Assembly: GCA_002348705.1 (NCBI GenBank)
Contig: DEAU01000022.1
Span: 1 to 57,721, forward strand
Direction: 5' to 3'
DNA: 57,721 bases
Origin: Candidatus Neomicrothrix sp. UBA2974
GTDB taxonomy: Bacteria > Actinomycetota > Acidimicrobiia > Acidimicrobiales > MedAcidi-G1
In this document: piece by piece, positions 50,357-57,721 of the stretch
How positions within the stretch are numbered: position 1 is the first letter of the stretch
Layout of the letters: each line of letters opens with the position of its first letter
Program-made: the position numbers and the translations under genes
The notes under the pieces: generated by a model
The model's input: the letters and a program-made list of their open reading frames with translations, nothing else
Database searches by the model: none
Told to the model about the DNA's origin: nothing

Positions 50357-51880
50357 ATGACGGCTGCCACCACCCAAGAGCGGGTATCACAACGTGTGCC
50401 TCTATGGCGCGACGTCATCGTTCTCAAATGGGTGACACAACTGTTTCTTCTTCTTGTAGTGCTCGGTGCCATGTGGTTCCTGGCCAGCCAAGCCGGGGAC
50501 AACCTTCGGGCACGGAACATCAACACCGAGTTTGACTTCCTTGAACGCCCCGTAGACATTCAGATCAGCGAGGGAATCGATACTCACCCGGACACCGGCG
50601 GCCGTGCTCTTTGGGCCGCCATGGTCAACACTCTGCGCCTTTCGATTTCAGGCATCTTGTTCGCCAGCGTCCTAGGGGTGATAGTCGGCCTGGCACGCTT
50701 GTCCGACAACTGGATAGTTCGCCGCATCGCCACCGGGTGGGTTGAGGTTCTGCGAAACATCCCGTTACTGGTGCAGATGGTTCTCATCTACTCCGCCCTG
50801 ACCGCTCTGCCACGGGTCGGACTCGACACCGGCCCCATCAACGGTTGGCTCCACATCTCGAACAAGGGCATATCAATGCCCCGAATCTTCCTCGCCGACG
50901 GCTTCTATCAGTGGGCCATCGTTGTGCTCCTCGGCGTAATGGCCGCTTACTTCGTCCGCCGACACCGCCAAGCAATCCAAGACAAAACTGGCGTCCACAC
51001 TTCGCCCACTCTGTGGGCTCTCGGGACTGTCGCGTTCTTCGGATTTGTCGGTCTGTTCATCCACCCCGCCTTCTCTTGGCTGGGCCCAGTCTTTGACGGC
51101 GTGGCCGATTTACTCGACTCGCTCCCGAACGCTGTACCGCAGTTACTTTTTGTCCTCATCGCGGTTGGCGGCGCCACAGCATGGATCCGTCGTTTTATCT
51201 CCGACCGTCGGAGTGCTCTCGGACACTTGACGATCTCCGACGACGACTGGTTCCGTATCGCATTCACCGCTGTGGCCTCGCTGGCTGTAGTCCTCTTGAT
51301 CTTCCGCTGGTCTGGCCTTTCGGCATGGACCCTCAACAGTGGCCGTGACCTGTTCGAGGTTTTGGCGGACAAATTCAACGTGGACGGTGCGGCCCGACCA
51401 TTCGATGCAATGCGTCCTGACATCATTCAGAAGGGCAAGTTCCCGAACTATGGGAAGAACGGCCTGACCATGTCTCTTGGCTTCGCTTCGGTGTTCTTCG
51501 CGGTCGTCTTCTATACGTCCGCTTTCATCGGCGAAAACGTTCGAGGCGGAATTTTGGCTGTCCCAGTCGGCCAGACCGAAGCGGCCAAGGCGGTCGGTCT
51601 CAGTCGTGGGCAGATTATCCGCCACGTGGTGCTACCCCAGGCGTTTCGTGTCATCCTGCCGCCGACCGGCAACCAGTACCTGAACTTGACCAAGAACACT
51701 TCACTGGCGGTCGCCGTGGGCATGAGCGACATGGTGCAAGTAGGGACCACAGTATTCAACCAAACTGGTATGACCCTGCCCGTGGTTGCCATCTGGATGC
51801 TCTTTTACCTGAGTTGTTCGCTGACGATCTCAGTAATCGTCAATTGGTTCAACGTCAGGATGAGGCTGGTGGAACGCTGA
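50357..51880 (+). CDS. Amino-acid ABC transporter permease (AapQ type), enlarged
   Basis: 507 aa. The first TM segment is VTQLFLLLVVLGAMWFLASQ, followed by the N-terminal transport domain (NTLRLSISGILFASVLGVIV, VEVLRNIPLLVQMVLIY), a middle insertion with further helices, and the C-terminal EAA loop ENVRGGILAVPVGQTEAAKA, then VLPQAFRVILPPTGNQYLNL. Usual AapQ/YhdX proteins are near 400 aa. It pairs with the next permease to form the membrane channel. Confidence 0.92.
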   Translation: MTAATTQERVSQRVPLWRDVIVLKWVTQLFLLLVVLGAMWFLASQAGDNLRARNINTEFDFLERPVDIQISEGIDTHPDTGGRALWAAMVNTLRLSISGILFASVLGVIVGLARLSDNWIVRRIATGWVEVLRNIPLLVQMVLIYSALTALPRVGLDTGPINGWLHISNKGISMPRIFLADGFYQWAIVVLLGVMAAYFVRRHRQAIQDKTGVHTSPTLWALGTVAFFGFVGLFIHPAFSWLGPVFDGVADLLDSLPNAVPQLLFVLIAVGGATAWIRRFISDRRSALGHLTISDDDWFRIAFTAVASLAVVLLIFRWSGLSAWTLNSGRDLFEVLADKFNVDGAARPFDAMRPDIIQKGKFPNYGKNGLTMSLGFASVFFAVVFYTSAFIGENVRGGILAVPVGQTEAAKAVGLSRGQIIRHVVLPQAFRVILPPTGNQYLNLTKNTSLAVAVGMSDMVQVGTTVFNQTGMTLPVVAIWMLFYLSCSLTISVIVNWFNVRMRLVER

Positions 51881-53697
51881 TGTCTGAAATATCAAGCGCT
51901 GCAGCGACGGCGCACGTTCCTGCGGCCGCTGCACCTGAAATTCCAAAGTTGCCTCCGCGTCAATGGGCTAAGGAAAACCTCTTCTCGAACCCCTTCAGCA
52001 CTGCTCTGACCATCATCACAACGGTCATCCTGCTGACGATCTCCCGTGCTCTGCTGTCGTTCATTTTCAACCCGATCCGTCAATGGGACAGCACGGCAAC
52101 CAATATGCAGTTGTTCTTCACCCGGGCATACCCCGACGAACAGTACGTCCGTGTCTGGTTCTGCCTAGCAGTCATCCTCATCCTCACATCCGTGTCGATG
52201 GCTGTCTGGCAGGCAGGCTCATCCATTCCGGTCGCACGACTCGGACGGAAGTTCTTAGCAGGAGGAGCCCTCCTGGGGATCCTCACACTTCTGGCGCCAT
52301 TTAGTACTTCGGGAACCATCAAGTGGTTGCTCGCCGCCGCGTGTGTAGCGGTTATTGGCGAGAGCACTCGGCGCTTTGCCAGCTCGGGTGGAACCGAACG
52401 AACGGTTAATTCCTTGACGGTGCTGGCAATCACGCTGGCGGGTCTAGCAGCCTCCTTGTGGGTGGTTCCCTACGGCCACTACACCTATGTCGCAAACCGT
52501 GAACCTCGGGTGTTGGCCGAAGAGGGAACAGTGGCACTTACCACCAAGTTGCCATGGACGATCATGCTGCTCATCGCAGTATCGGCATTCCTCTTGGGCC
52601 GCTGGATTCGGGACCGCCTTCCGACCAATCCGACACGAGTCACTCTCTTGATCCTTTGGCTGCTCTCGCCGCCGGTTCTGATCTATGTGGTGCTGCGGGA
52701 CCCATCATTCGACATGGGCCACGTTTTCAGCACCGACCTGCCGATCTTCGTCTCCTACGCAATAGGTGGGGCATTACTGCTCTCGTGGCTGACGCGTCCG
52801 TCGACTGGCGAAGCTGGCCGAATAGTCGCTGTAATAATCTTGATAGCCGGTTTTTGCACCTTCTTGACGCCGATGCGAATGGTCGTCCGGCTCGACATGC
52901 TCACTCTCGCCGTCTTTGCGCTGGCGGCACCAACATTCGCTGGCGGTCCGCGAAACCGGAGACGCTATGTGTTGGGCTGGCTAGGGGTACTAAGCGTGAT
53001 GTCATGGCTTATCACCTCGATTAACACTCCTTCCACCGTCACCGTTCCGGGTGGCTTCTTCATCGGTGGTTTCTCGATCACTCTCATGGTCGCGGTCTTC
53101 ACCCTCGTGCTCTCCTTTCCTCTCGGGATCGCCCTCGCCCTAGCCCGCACCTCGACCATGCCTATCTTCCGACTTCTGGCCACCTGGTTCATCGAGTTCG
53201 TTCGAGGTGTACCTCTAATCACAATCCTGATCTTCTTCTCGATCATGGTGCCGCTCTTCCTTCCCCGAGGGATGCATCTGGGCGAAGTCGCTGCCGTGGT
53301 CATCGGATACGTCCTGTTCTCAGCGGCCTATCTGGCCGAGAACGTGAGAGGTGGCCTGCAGTCGGTGACCCGAGGGCAACACGAAGCGGCCGAGGCGGTC
53401 GGCATGACCACAGCCCAAAAGACACTGTTCATCGTCCTACCTCAAGGCCTACGGGTCGCCATCCCGCCACTAGTTGGACACTGCATCGGTGTATTCAAAG
53501 AAACTTCACTGCTGGCCATCATCGGAGTATTCGACATTCTCTACATTGGCCGAATCGTGATTCCCGGCCAGACCGAATTCATGGGGAGCACCAAGGAGAA
53601 CCTTCTATTCGTTTCCGTGATCTACTGGATATTCGCCTACCAGATGTCGAAAGCCAGCCAGCGCCTAGAACAGCGCACCGGGCTGGGCGAGCGCTAG
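51880..53697 (+). CDS. Amino-acid ABC transporter permease (AapM type), strongly enlarged
   Basis: 605 aa from ATG 51880, sharing one base with the previous stop (TGATG). The first 390 residues hold about ten additional hydrophobic helices; the conserved part begins near residue 395 with GGFFIGGFSITLMVAVFTLV, then WFIEFVRGVPLITILIFFS, ENVRGGLQSVTRGQHEAAEA and VLPQGLRVAIPPLVGHCIG. AapM/YhdY is usually about 370 aa, so more than 200 residues of extra membrane domain are present. What the extra helices do is unknown. Confidence 0.9.
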   Translation: MSEISSAAATAHVPAAAAPEIPKLPPRQWAKENLFSNPFSTALTIITTVILLTISRALLSFIFNPIRQWDSTATNMQLFFTRAYPDEQYVRVWFCLAVILILTSVSMAVWQAGSSIPVARLGRKFLAGGALLGILTLLAPFSTSGTIKWLLAAACVAVIGESTRRFASSGGTERTVNSLTVLAITLAGLAASLWVVPYGHYTYVANREPRVLAEEGTVALTTKLPWTIMLLIAVSAFLLGRWIRDRLPTNPTRVTLLILWLLSPPVLIYVVLRDPSFDMGHVFSTDLPIFVSYAIGGALLLSWLTRPSTGEAGRIVAVIILIAGFCTFLTPMRMVVRLDMLTLAVFALAAPTFAGGPRNRRRYVLGWLGVLSVMSWLITSINTPSTVTVPGGFFIGGFSITLMVAVFTLVLSFPLGIALALARTSTMPIFRLLATWFIEFVRGVPLITILIFFSIMVPLFLPRGMHLGEVAAVVIGYVLFSAAYLAENVRGGLQSVTRGQHEAAEAVGMTTAQKTLFIVLPQGLRVAIPPLVGHCIGVFKETSLLAIIGVFDILYIGRIVIPGQTEFMGSTKENLLFVSVIYWIFAYQMSKASQRLEQRTGLGER

Positions 53698-53727
53698 TGA
53701 TCTCTTGAGTCCTGTGAGGTTTAAGCC

Positions 53728-54516
53728 ATGACCGATACCACACCAGTCGAACCAACCGACGGCCAGACCCGGGATCTTTCCGGAGCACGGGACATGATCG
53801 TTTGCGAGAACGTGTCCAAGTGGTATGGCGACTTTCAGGCCCTAGACGGGGTCTCAGCAAACATCAAGGAGCAAGAGGTTGTGGTCGTACTCGGCCCGTC
53901 GGGCTCCGGGAAGTCGACTTGGATCCGGTGCATCAACCGCCTCGAAATCCATCAGCAGGGGCGCATCGTCGTCGACGACGTAGAACTCACAAACGATTTG
54001 CGAAACATCGAAAAGGTGCGATCCGAAGTTGGGATGGTCTTTCAGCAGTTCAACCTCTTCCCGCACCTCACCATCATGGACAATGTCACTTTGGCCCCAA
54101 TCTGGGTTCGCAAGAAACCGCGGGCAGAGGCTGAATCCCAAGCCATGGCTCTTCTGGAGCGGGTGGGAATCCCCGAACAGGCCGAAAAATACCCCGGCCA
54201 GTTGTCTGGTGGTCAGCAGCAACGTGTGGCGATTGCCCGGGCCCTAGCAATGGAACCTCGGATCATGCTTTTCGACGAGCCGACATCGGCCCTTGACCCA
54301 GAGATGATCAAAGAGGTTCTCGATGTCATGAAGGCACTTGCGCTCTCGGGAATGACAATGATGGTCGTAACTCACGAAATGGGATTTGCGAAAGAGGTGG
54401 CCGACCGGCTCATCTTCATGGAGGACGGCCAGATCGTAGAACAGAACACGACAGAACTCTTCTTTTCCAACCCGACCGAGGATCGCACCAAGGCTTTCCT
54501 CTCGCAGATTCTCTAG
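53728..54516 (+). CDS. Amino-acid ABC transporter ATP-binding protein (AapP type)
   Basis: 262 aa. Walker A LGPSGSGKSTWIRCIN, Q-loop in GMVFQQFNLFPHLT, signature QLSGGQQQRVAIARALA, Walker B IMLFDEPTSALDPEMI and the switch His in VVTHEMGFAKEV are complete. It powers the two permeases upstream. It starts 30 bp after them and ends the transporter operon. Confidence 0.95.
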   Translation: MTDTTPVEPTDGQTRDLSGARDMIVCENVSKWYGDFQALDGVSANIKEQEVVVVLGPSGSGKSTWIRCINRLEIHQQGRIVVDDVELTNDLRNIEKVRSEVGMVFQQFNLFPHLTIMDNVTLAPIWVRKKPRAEAESQAMALLERVGIPEQAEKYPGQLSGGQQQRVAIARALAMEPRIMLFDEPTSALDPEMIKEVLDVMKALALSGMTMMVVTHEMGFAKEVADRLIFMEDGQIVEQNTTELFFSNPTEDRTKAFLSQIL

Positions 54517-54586
54517 TCGCCGCCGAACCAGTAAGCAGGCGCTCCGGACGGAGGCCGTCAACCTGGCCGGCTCTATGGTCAAGCAG

Positions 54587-55459
54587 ATGAGCATAGAGAT
54601 ATCACCATTGACCGGGATCCTCGGTGCACGGGCCGACGGTGTGACCTTGTCGTCCTCAATGGATCCCGATCTGGTTGCTGCCGTCCGATTGGCACTGGTG
54701 GAGAACGAGGTTCTGGTTATCCCCGGACAGGATCTGTCACCGGCTGAGCAAGCCGGATTCAGTCATCTACTGGGCGCCTACTCGCCTGTTCCATTTGTCC
54801 AACCGGTGCCCGAACATCAGGAGGTCATCAAGGTCGTCAAAGAGGCCAGCGAACCAGACGCCTTCAACTTTGGCGGCGTGTGGCACAGTGACTTCTCGTT
54901 TCTCGAGGCCCCACCTGCCTTTACCGTCCTACATGCCCTGGATGTGCCATCGGTAGGTGGCGATACGGTGTGGTCGTCAATGACTGCGGCGCATGACGCC
55001 CTCCCCGACGATGTTCGCGATGCACTCGACGACGTAGTCGCCGTGCACACTGCAAGTGCCAGTTACTCCCCCGCTCAGCAGGAACTGCACGCGGGCCTGT
55101 CGGGCATGAACATCCGGACTTCGGAATCGGCCCATGAGACACGCCGACACCCACTTCTTGTGACTCACCCGGAGTCAGGGAAACGCAGTCTGTTCTTCAA
55201 CGGCACCTACGTGCGTGGTCTTCACGGTAAGGGAATCGGTGACGGGACTGAATCCGGAGGGCGCGAAGAAAGGCGTCTCCTGAGATGGCTGCACGACTTC
55301 ACCACCCATGTGCGGTTTACGTTCAGGCACCGCTGGTCAAATGGCGACGTGGTGTTGTGGGACAACCGGACAACCCAGCACGTGGCGCTGAACGACTACG
55401 GCGGGCTGCGGCGAGAGCTCAACCGCACCACGGTGGCCGGTTCAGCGCCTGTCGCCTGA
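54587..55459 (+). CDS. TauD/TfdA-family Fe(II)/2-oxoglutarate dioxygenase
   Basis: 290 aa from ATG 54587 (another ATG four codons earlier). The iron triad is HSD in VWHSDFSFLEAPP and the distal His in DNRTTQHVALND, with the 2-oxoglutarate-binding Arg in LRRELNRTT. Members hydroxylate small organic molecules, such as sulfonates or carnitine-like compounds. It lies 70 bp after the ABC ATPase, so the imported compound may be its substrate, which is a guess. Confidence 0.88.
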   Translation: MSIEISPLTGILGARADGVTLSSSMDPDLVAAVRLALVENEVLVIPGQDLSPAEQAGFSHLLGAYSPVPFVQPVPEHQEVIKVVKEASEPDAFNFGGVWHSDFSFLEAPPAFTVLHALDVPSVGGDTVWSSMTAAHDALPDDVRDALDDVVAVHTASASYSPAQQELHAGLSGMNIRTSESAHETRRHPLLVTHPESGKRSLFFNGTYVRGLHGKGIGDGTESGGREERRLLRWLHDFTTHVRFTFRHRWSNGDVVLWDNRTTQHVALNDYGGLRRELNRTTVAGSAPVA

Positions 55460-55474
55460 GACGTCTCTCTGCAC

Positions 55475-56344
55475 TCAATCGTCGCGGAGAAGTTCAATAA
55501 GGGCACTGGTGTCCCAGCGACCATGCCCCTCACGCTGAAGCCGGGCGTAGAACTGGTCCACCATGGCGGTCATAGGCAGGGTTGCACCGATCCGCTTGGC
55601 CTCGTCGAACACAATGCCAAAATCCTTGCGCATCCAGTCCAGTGCGAACCCGTGGTCGAATTGTCGATTCAGCATCGTTTCAGCCCGGTTGTTCATCTGC
55701 CACGACCCGGAGGCCCCCTGACTGATGGCCTCAAGCACCTTCTCGTGGTCGAGACCGGCTCGACGGGAAAAGTCCAGTGCCTCGGAGAGAGCCTGTACAA
55801 GGCCGCCGATGCAGACCTGGTTAACCATCTTCGTAAGTTGGCCAGAGCCCGTTTCACCAACAAGCACCACAGCCTTGGCATAGGTGTCAATGATTGATTC
55901 CACTCGCGCGAAGATGTCCTGATCTCCACCGCACATGACTGAAAGTGCACCGTTCTGGGCCCCGGCCTGGCCACCCGATACCGGAGCGTCGATGAAGCCA
56001 ACACCGAGTTTGTCGGAGGCATGCCTGATCTCACGAGCCACCTCGGCTGATGCAGTCGTGTGGTCAACGAGGGTGCTGTCGGGTGCCATCCCCGCAAGAA
56101 CGCCATCTTCACCAAAGACGACTGAGCGGAGGTCGTCGTCGTTTCCGACGCAGACCATGACCGCTTCGGCGCCGATAGCCGCCTCCCGAGGTGTTGGGGC
56201 CGCCGTACCTCCGTGCTCTCTGACCCAGGTCTCAGACTTCGATGAGGTGCGGTTGTATACCGCTGTCTGGTGACCTGCAGCCTGAAGGTGACCGGCCATG
56301 GGATAGCCCATTACCCCAAGTCCTACAAACGCACAAGATGCCAT
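55475..56344 (-). CDS. 3-hydroxyisobutyrate dehydrogenase-family oxidoreductase
   Basis: 289 aa. NAD loop GLGVMGYPMAGHLQAAGH, substrate loop FIDAPVSGGQAGAQNG and the catalytic Lys in GQLTKMVNQVCIGG. The family includes 3-hydroxyisobutyrate dehydrogenase, tartronate semialdehyde reductase and related beta-hydroxyacid dehydrogenases; which one this is cannot be told. It is convergent with the dioxygenase, 15 bp apart. Confidence 0.9.
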   Translation of the reverse strand: MASCAFVGLGVMGYPMAGHLQAAGHQTAVYNRTSSKSETWVREHGGTAAPTPREAAIGAEAVMVCVGNDDDLRSVVFGEDGVLAGMAPDSTLVDHTTASAEVAREIRHASDKLGVGFIDAPVSGGQAGAQNGALSVMCGGDQDIFARVESIIDTYAKAVVLVGETGSGQLTKMVNQVCIGGLVQALSEALDFSRRAGLDHEKVLEAISQGASGSWQMNNRAETMLNRQFDHGFALDWMRKDFGIVFDEAKRIGATLPMTAMVDQFYARLQREGHGRWDTSALIELLRDD

Positions 56345-56659
56345 TCGAGTGACTTCCTTTCCGATGCTTCGTCATTTGCATTTCCAATAATCGATCGCCA
56401 ATTCACGCCAACTCCTTGTTGGCGGAGAGCGCTGCCATTGCGCCGAATAACTCCGGGATGCTCCAGTCGGCCTCGCCGAGTTCGTAATAGACGGAATGGG
56501 ACGCTGATTACGGTGAGCATCGACTTCGACCCGGCCACGGACCGACCCTAGGGTGGTTCAGACCGATAAAAGCGACTGGCCGTCATCCCACTTGGGCAAA
56601 AGACCCAACGCGGTGGCAGGCTCATCATCGATCTACCCCAACCATAGGAGCACTACCCC
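56345..56659. other. Intergenic region between divergent genes
   Basis: About 315 bp between the hydroxyacid dehydrogenase and SDR starts. Short open frames on both strands show no domain or ribosome site. ATAGGAG lies 6-12 bp before the SDR start. I see no repeat, RNA gene or clear operator. Confidence 0.6.
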
Positions 56660-57592
56660 ATGGGAAATATCGTCGAAGGACGAGTAGCCATCGTCACAGG
56701 CGCCGGCCGAGGCATCGGGCGGGAGCACGCCCTGATGCTCGCATCCAACGGAGCCAAGTTGGTCATTAACGACCTAGGCGGTGACGCAGCCGGCGCAGGC
56801 GCCGACTCAACCCCAGCCCAAGAAGTCGTCGATGAAATCGTCGCAATGGGTGGCGAAGCAGTAGTCAACGGTGGCAACGTGGCCGACTTCGATGCCGCTG
56901 GCGAGATGGTTCAGCAGGCCATAGAGACGTTTGGAAGTTGCGACATTCTTGTTAACAACGCCGGAATACTGCGGGACCGCATGGTGTTTTCCATGTCGGA
57001 GTCAGACTGGGACGCCGTCATCAACGTTCACTTGAAGGGCACGTTCGCTCCGACACACCATGCGGCCGTTTACTGGCGGGAAAAGGCCAAGGCCGGAGAC
57101 GAGGTCTTTGGCAGGATCGTCAACACGTCTTCACCATCGGGCATTTACGGCAATGTCGGCCAGTCGAACTACGGCGCGGCAAAAGCTGGGATTGCGGCAT
57201 TCACATTGATCACAGCCATGGAACTTGCGAAGTACGGCGTGACAGTTAACTGTCTCGCGCCGGGCGCTTACACCCGCATGACAAAGGACCTGCCAGGGTT
57301 CTCCGGCATGGACGAAGAAGCTCAGGAGAAGATGGGGCCCCGCTGGATTGCGGTGACCACTACCTGGCTATGCAGTGAGGCTGCAAAGAATGTGACAGGT
57401 CGGGTCTTCGACATCGTGGGCCAACGGGTAGGTATCGCCGAACAGTGGCATCTCGGCCCAACAGCAATGCAGACCGAGGATCCAGCTGGTATGACCGAAG
57501 TAATTGCCGGACTAATGGCCGAAGCTCAGCTCAATTCGGACATGGGCGGAAATCCAGCCGAGGGGCCAGGACGCCCCGGGAAGACTGTCTAG
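56660..57592 (+). CDS. SDR-family dehydrogenase (MFE-2/hydroxyacyl-CoA type)
   Basis: 310 aa. Cofactor loop TGAGRGIGREHALMLASNGA, then INDLGGD, typical of multifunctional enzyme 2 (3-hydroxyacyl-CoA dehydrogenase) SDRs, with NNAGILRDRMVFSM, Ser in NTSSPSGIYG and Tyr-x3-Lys in QSNYGAAKAG. It probably oxidises a 3-hydroxyacyl-CoA in beta-oxidation. It is followed after 9 bp by an acyl-CoA dehydrogenase gene, which supports that role. Confidence 0.88.
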   Translation: MGNIVEGRVAIVTGAGRGIGREHALMLASNGAKLVINDLGGDAAGAGADSTPAQEVVDEIVAMGGEAVVNGGNVADFDAAGEMVQQAIETFGSCDILVNNAGILRDRMVFSMSESDWDAVINVHLKGTFAPTHHAAVYWREKAKAGDEVFGRIVNTSSPSGIYGNVGQSNYGAAKAGIAAFTLITAMELAKYGVTVNCLAPGAYTRMTKDLPGFSGMDEEAQEKMGPRWIAVTTTWLCSEAAKNVTGRVFDIVGQRVGIAEQWHLGPTAMQTEDPAGMTEVIAGLMAEAQLNSDMGGNPAEGPGRPGKTV

Positions 57593-57601
57593 GAGACGCC
57601 A

Positions 57602-57721
57602 ATGGCCATCGACTTCAGCCTCTCGCCTGAACTCGAAGAAATCCGCAGCCGGGTCCGAACGTTTATCGACGACGTCGTCCGACCGGGCGGGGCGATTATC
57701 GACGGGGAGTGCGACGCCGAG
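57602..57721 (+). CDS. Acyl-CoA dehydrogenase, 5' part only
   Basis: The first 40 codons are in the window, starting at ATG 57602 with TAGGAG before it. The N-terminus MAIDFSLSPELEEIRSRVRT then FIDDVVRP is the usual start of acyl-CoA dehydrogenases. The gene continues past the window end. With the SDR just upstream it forms a probable fatty-acid degradation operon. Confidence 0.75.
   Translation, partial: MAIDFSLSPELEEIRSRVRTFIDDVVRPGGAIIDGECDAE

Noticed and set aside
1..57721. CRISPR arrays, insertion sequences, integrases, rRNA genes
   Set aside because: No spaced direct repeats, transposase or integrase motifs, or rRNA sequence were seen anywhere in the window.

Overview
The window is a dense, moderately GC-rich stretch of bacterial chromosome. 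Its content points to an actinobacterium, most likely of the Acidimicrobiia type: two LLM-class F420-type oxidoreductases, an SCO6745-family protein, fatty-acid/CoA enzymes, lipoproteins with Ala/Thr-rich linkers, many GTG and TTG starts, and many 4-nt start/stop overlaps. This placement is inferred from gene content; no rRNA or other marker was available to test it.

The main discovery is a set of three in-frame UGA codons that look like selenocysteine (Sec), each followed by a perfect hairpin 18-20 nt downstream, the geometry of bacterial SECIS elements. (1) At 25997-27469 a thioredoxin domain (CETC) runs through UGA 26369-26371 into a long domain of unknown function. (2) At 27466-28002, overlapping the first by 4 nt, is a UGSC-family selenoprotein with UGA 27760-27762 in the order Sec-Gly-Ser-Cys. 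(3) At 36951-37235 is a SelW/Rdx-type small redox protein with a Cys-Val-Pro-Sec motif (UGA 36987-36989). A standard gene caller would split the first two and miss the third. The cell should therefore carry selA, selB, selD and tRNA-Sec elsewhere.

Layout. 1-7.9 kb: the end of an M6-type metalloprotease, tRNA-Ile2(CAU), a GT2-GtrA glycosyltransferase, an EamA transporter, an SDR, YceI, then an RmlD-like reductase and a GT2 enzyme in a segment bounded by tRNA-Asn and a degenerate copy of its 3' half, with a tRNA-Leu-like 3' fragment inside. 8-23.7 kb: a housekeeping block on the minus strand, read phoH-ybeY-corC-era, then uppS-recO, then glyQS-(PPDK-like)-dnaG-rpoD, interrupted by plus-strand dinG and an RDD gene. 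sufB and a small Cys-containing protein lie just upstream of phoH. The PPDK-like protein has lost its ATP-grasp domain.

24-28 kb: alpha/beta hydrolase, gamma-carbonic anhydrase and flavin reductase on the minus strand, then the divergent two-gene selenoprotein operon and a convergent mutY. 29-37 kb: a CxxC-less thioredoxin-like protein, LLM oxidoreductase, D-2-hydroxyacid dehydrogenase, MauE/DoxX-like protein, SCO6745-family protein, acyl-CoA synthetase, PuuD-like membrane protein, cupredoxin lipoprotein and a DagK-like lipid kinase. 37-40 kb: the SelW-like gene leads into a rubrerythrin / CCG-domain Fe-S protein / DUF3501 redox cluster.

40-48.8 kb: LLM oxidoreductase, SDR and enoyl-CoA hydratase on the minus strand; a TetR regulator with a palindromic operator candidate, followed by two tandem diiron ferritin-like paralogues; chorismate mutase; a second acyl-CoA synthetase; a membrane protein; beta-carbonic anhydrase. 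49-54.5 kb: a complete Aap-type amino-acid ABC transporter with unusually long permeases and a strong hairpin after the binding-protein gene. 54.6 kb to the end: a TauD-type dioxygenase, a 3-hydroxyisobutyrate dehydrogenase-type enzyme, an SDR and the start of an acyl-CoA dehydrogenase. No CRISPR array, insertion sequence, integrase or rRNA was seen.
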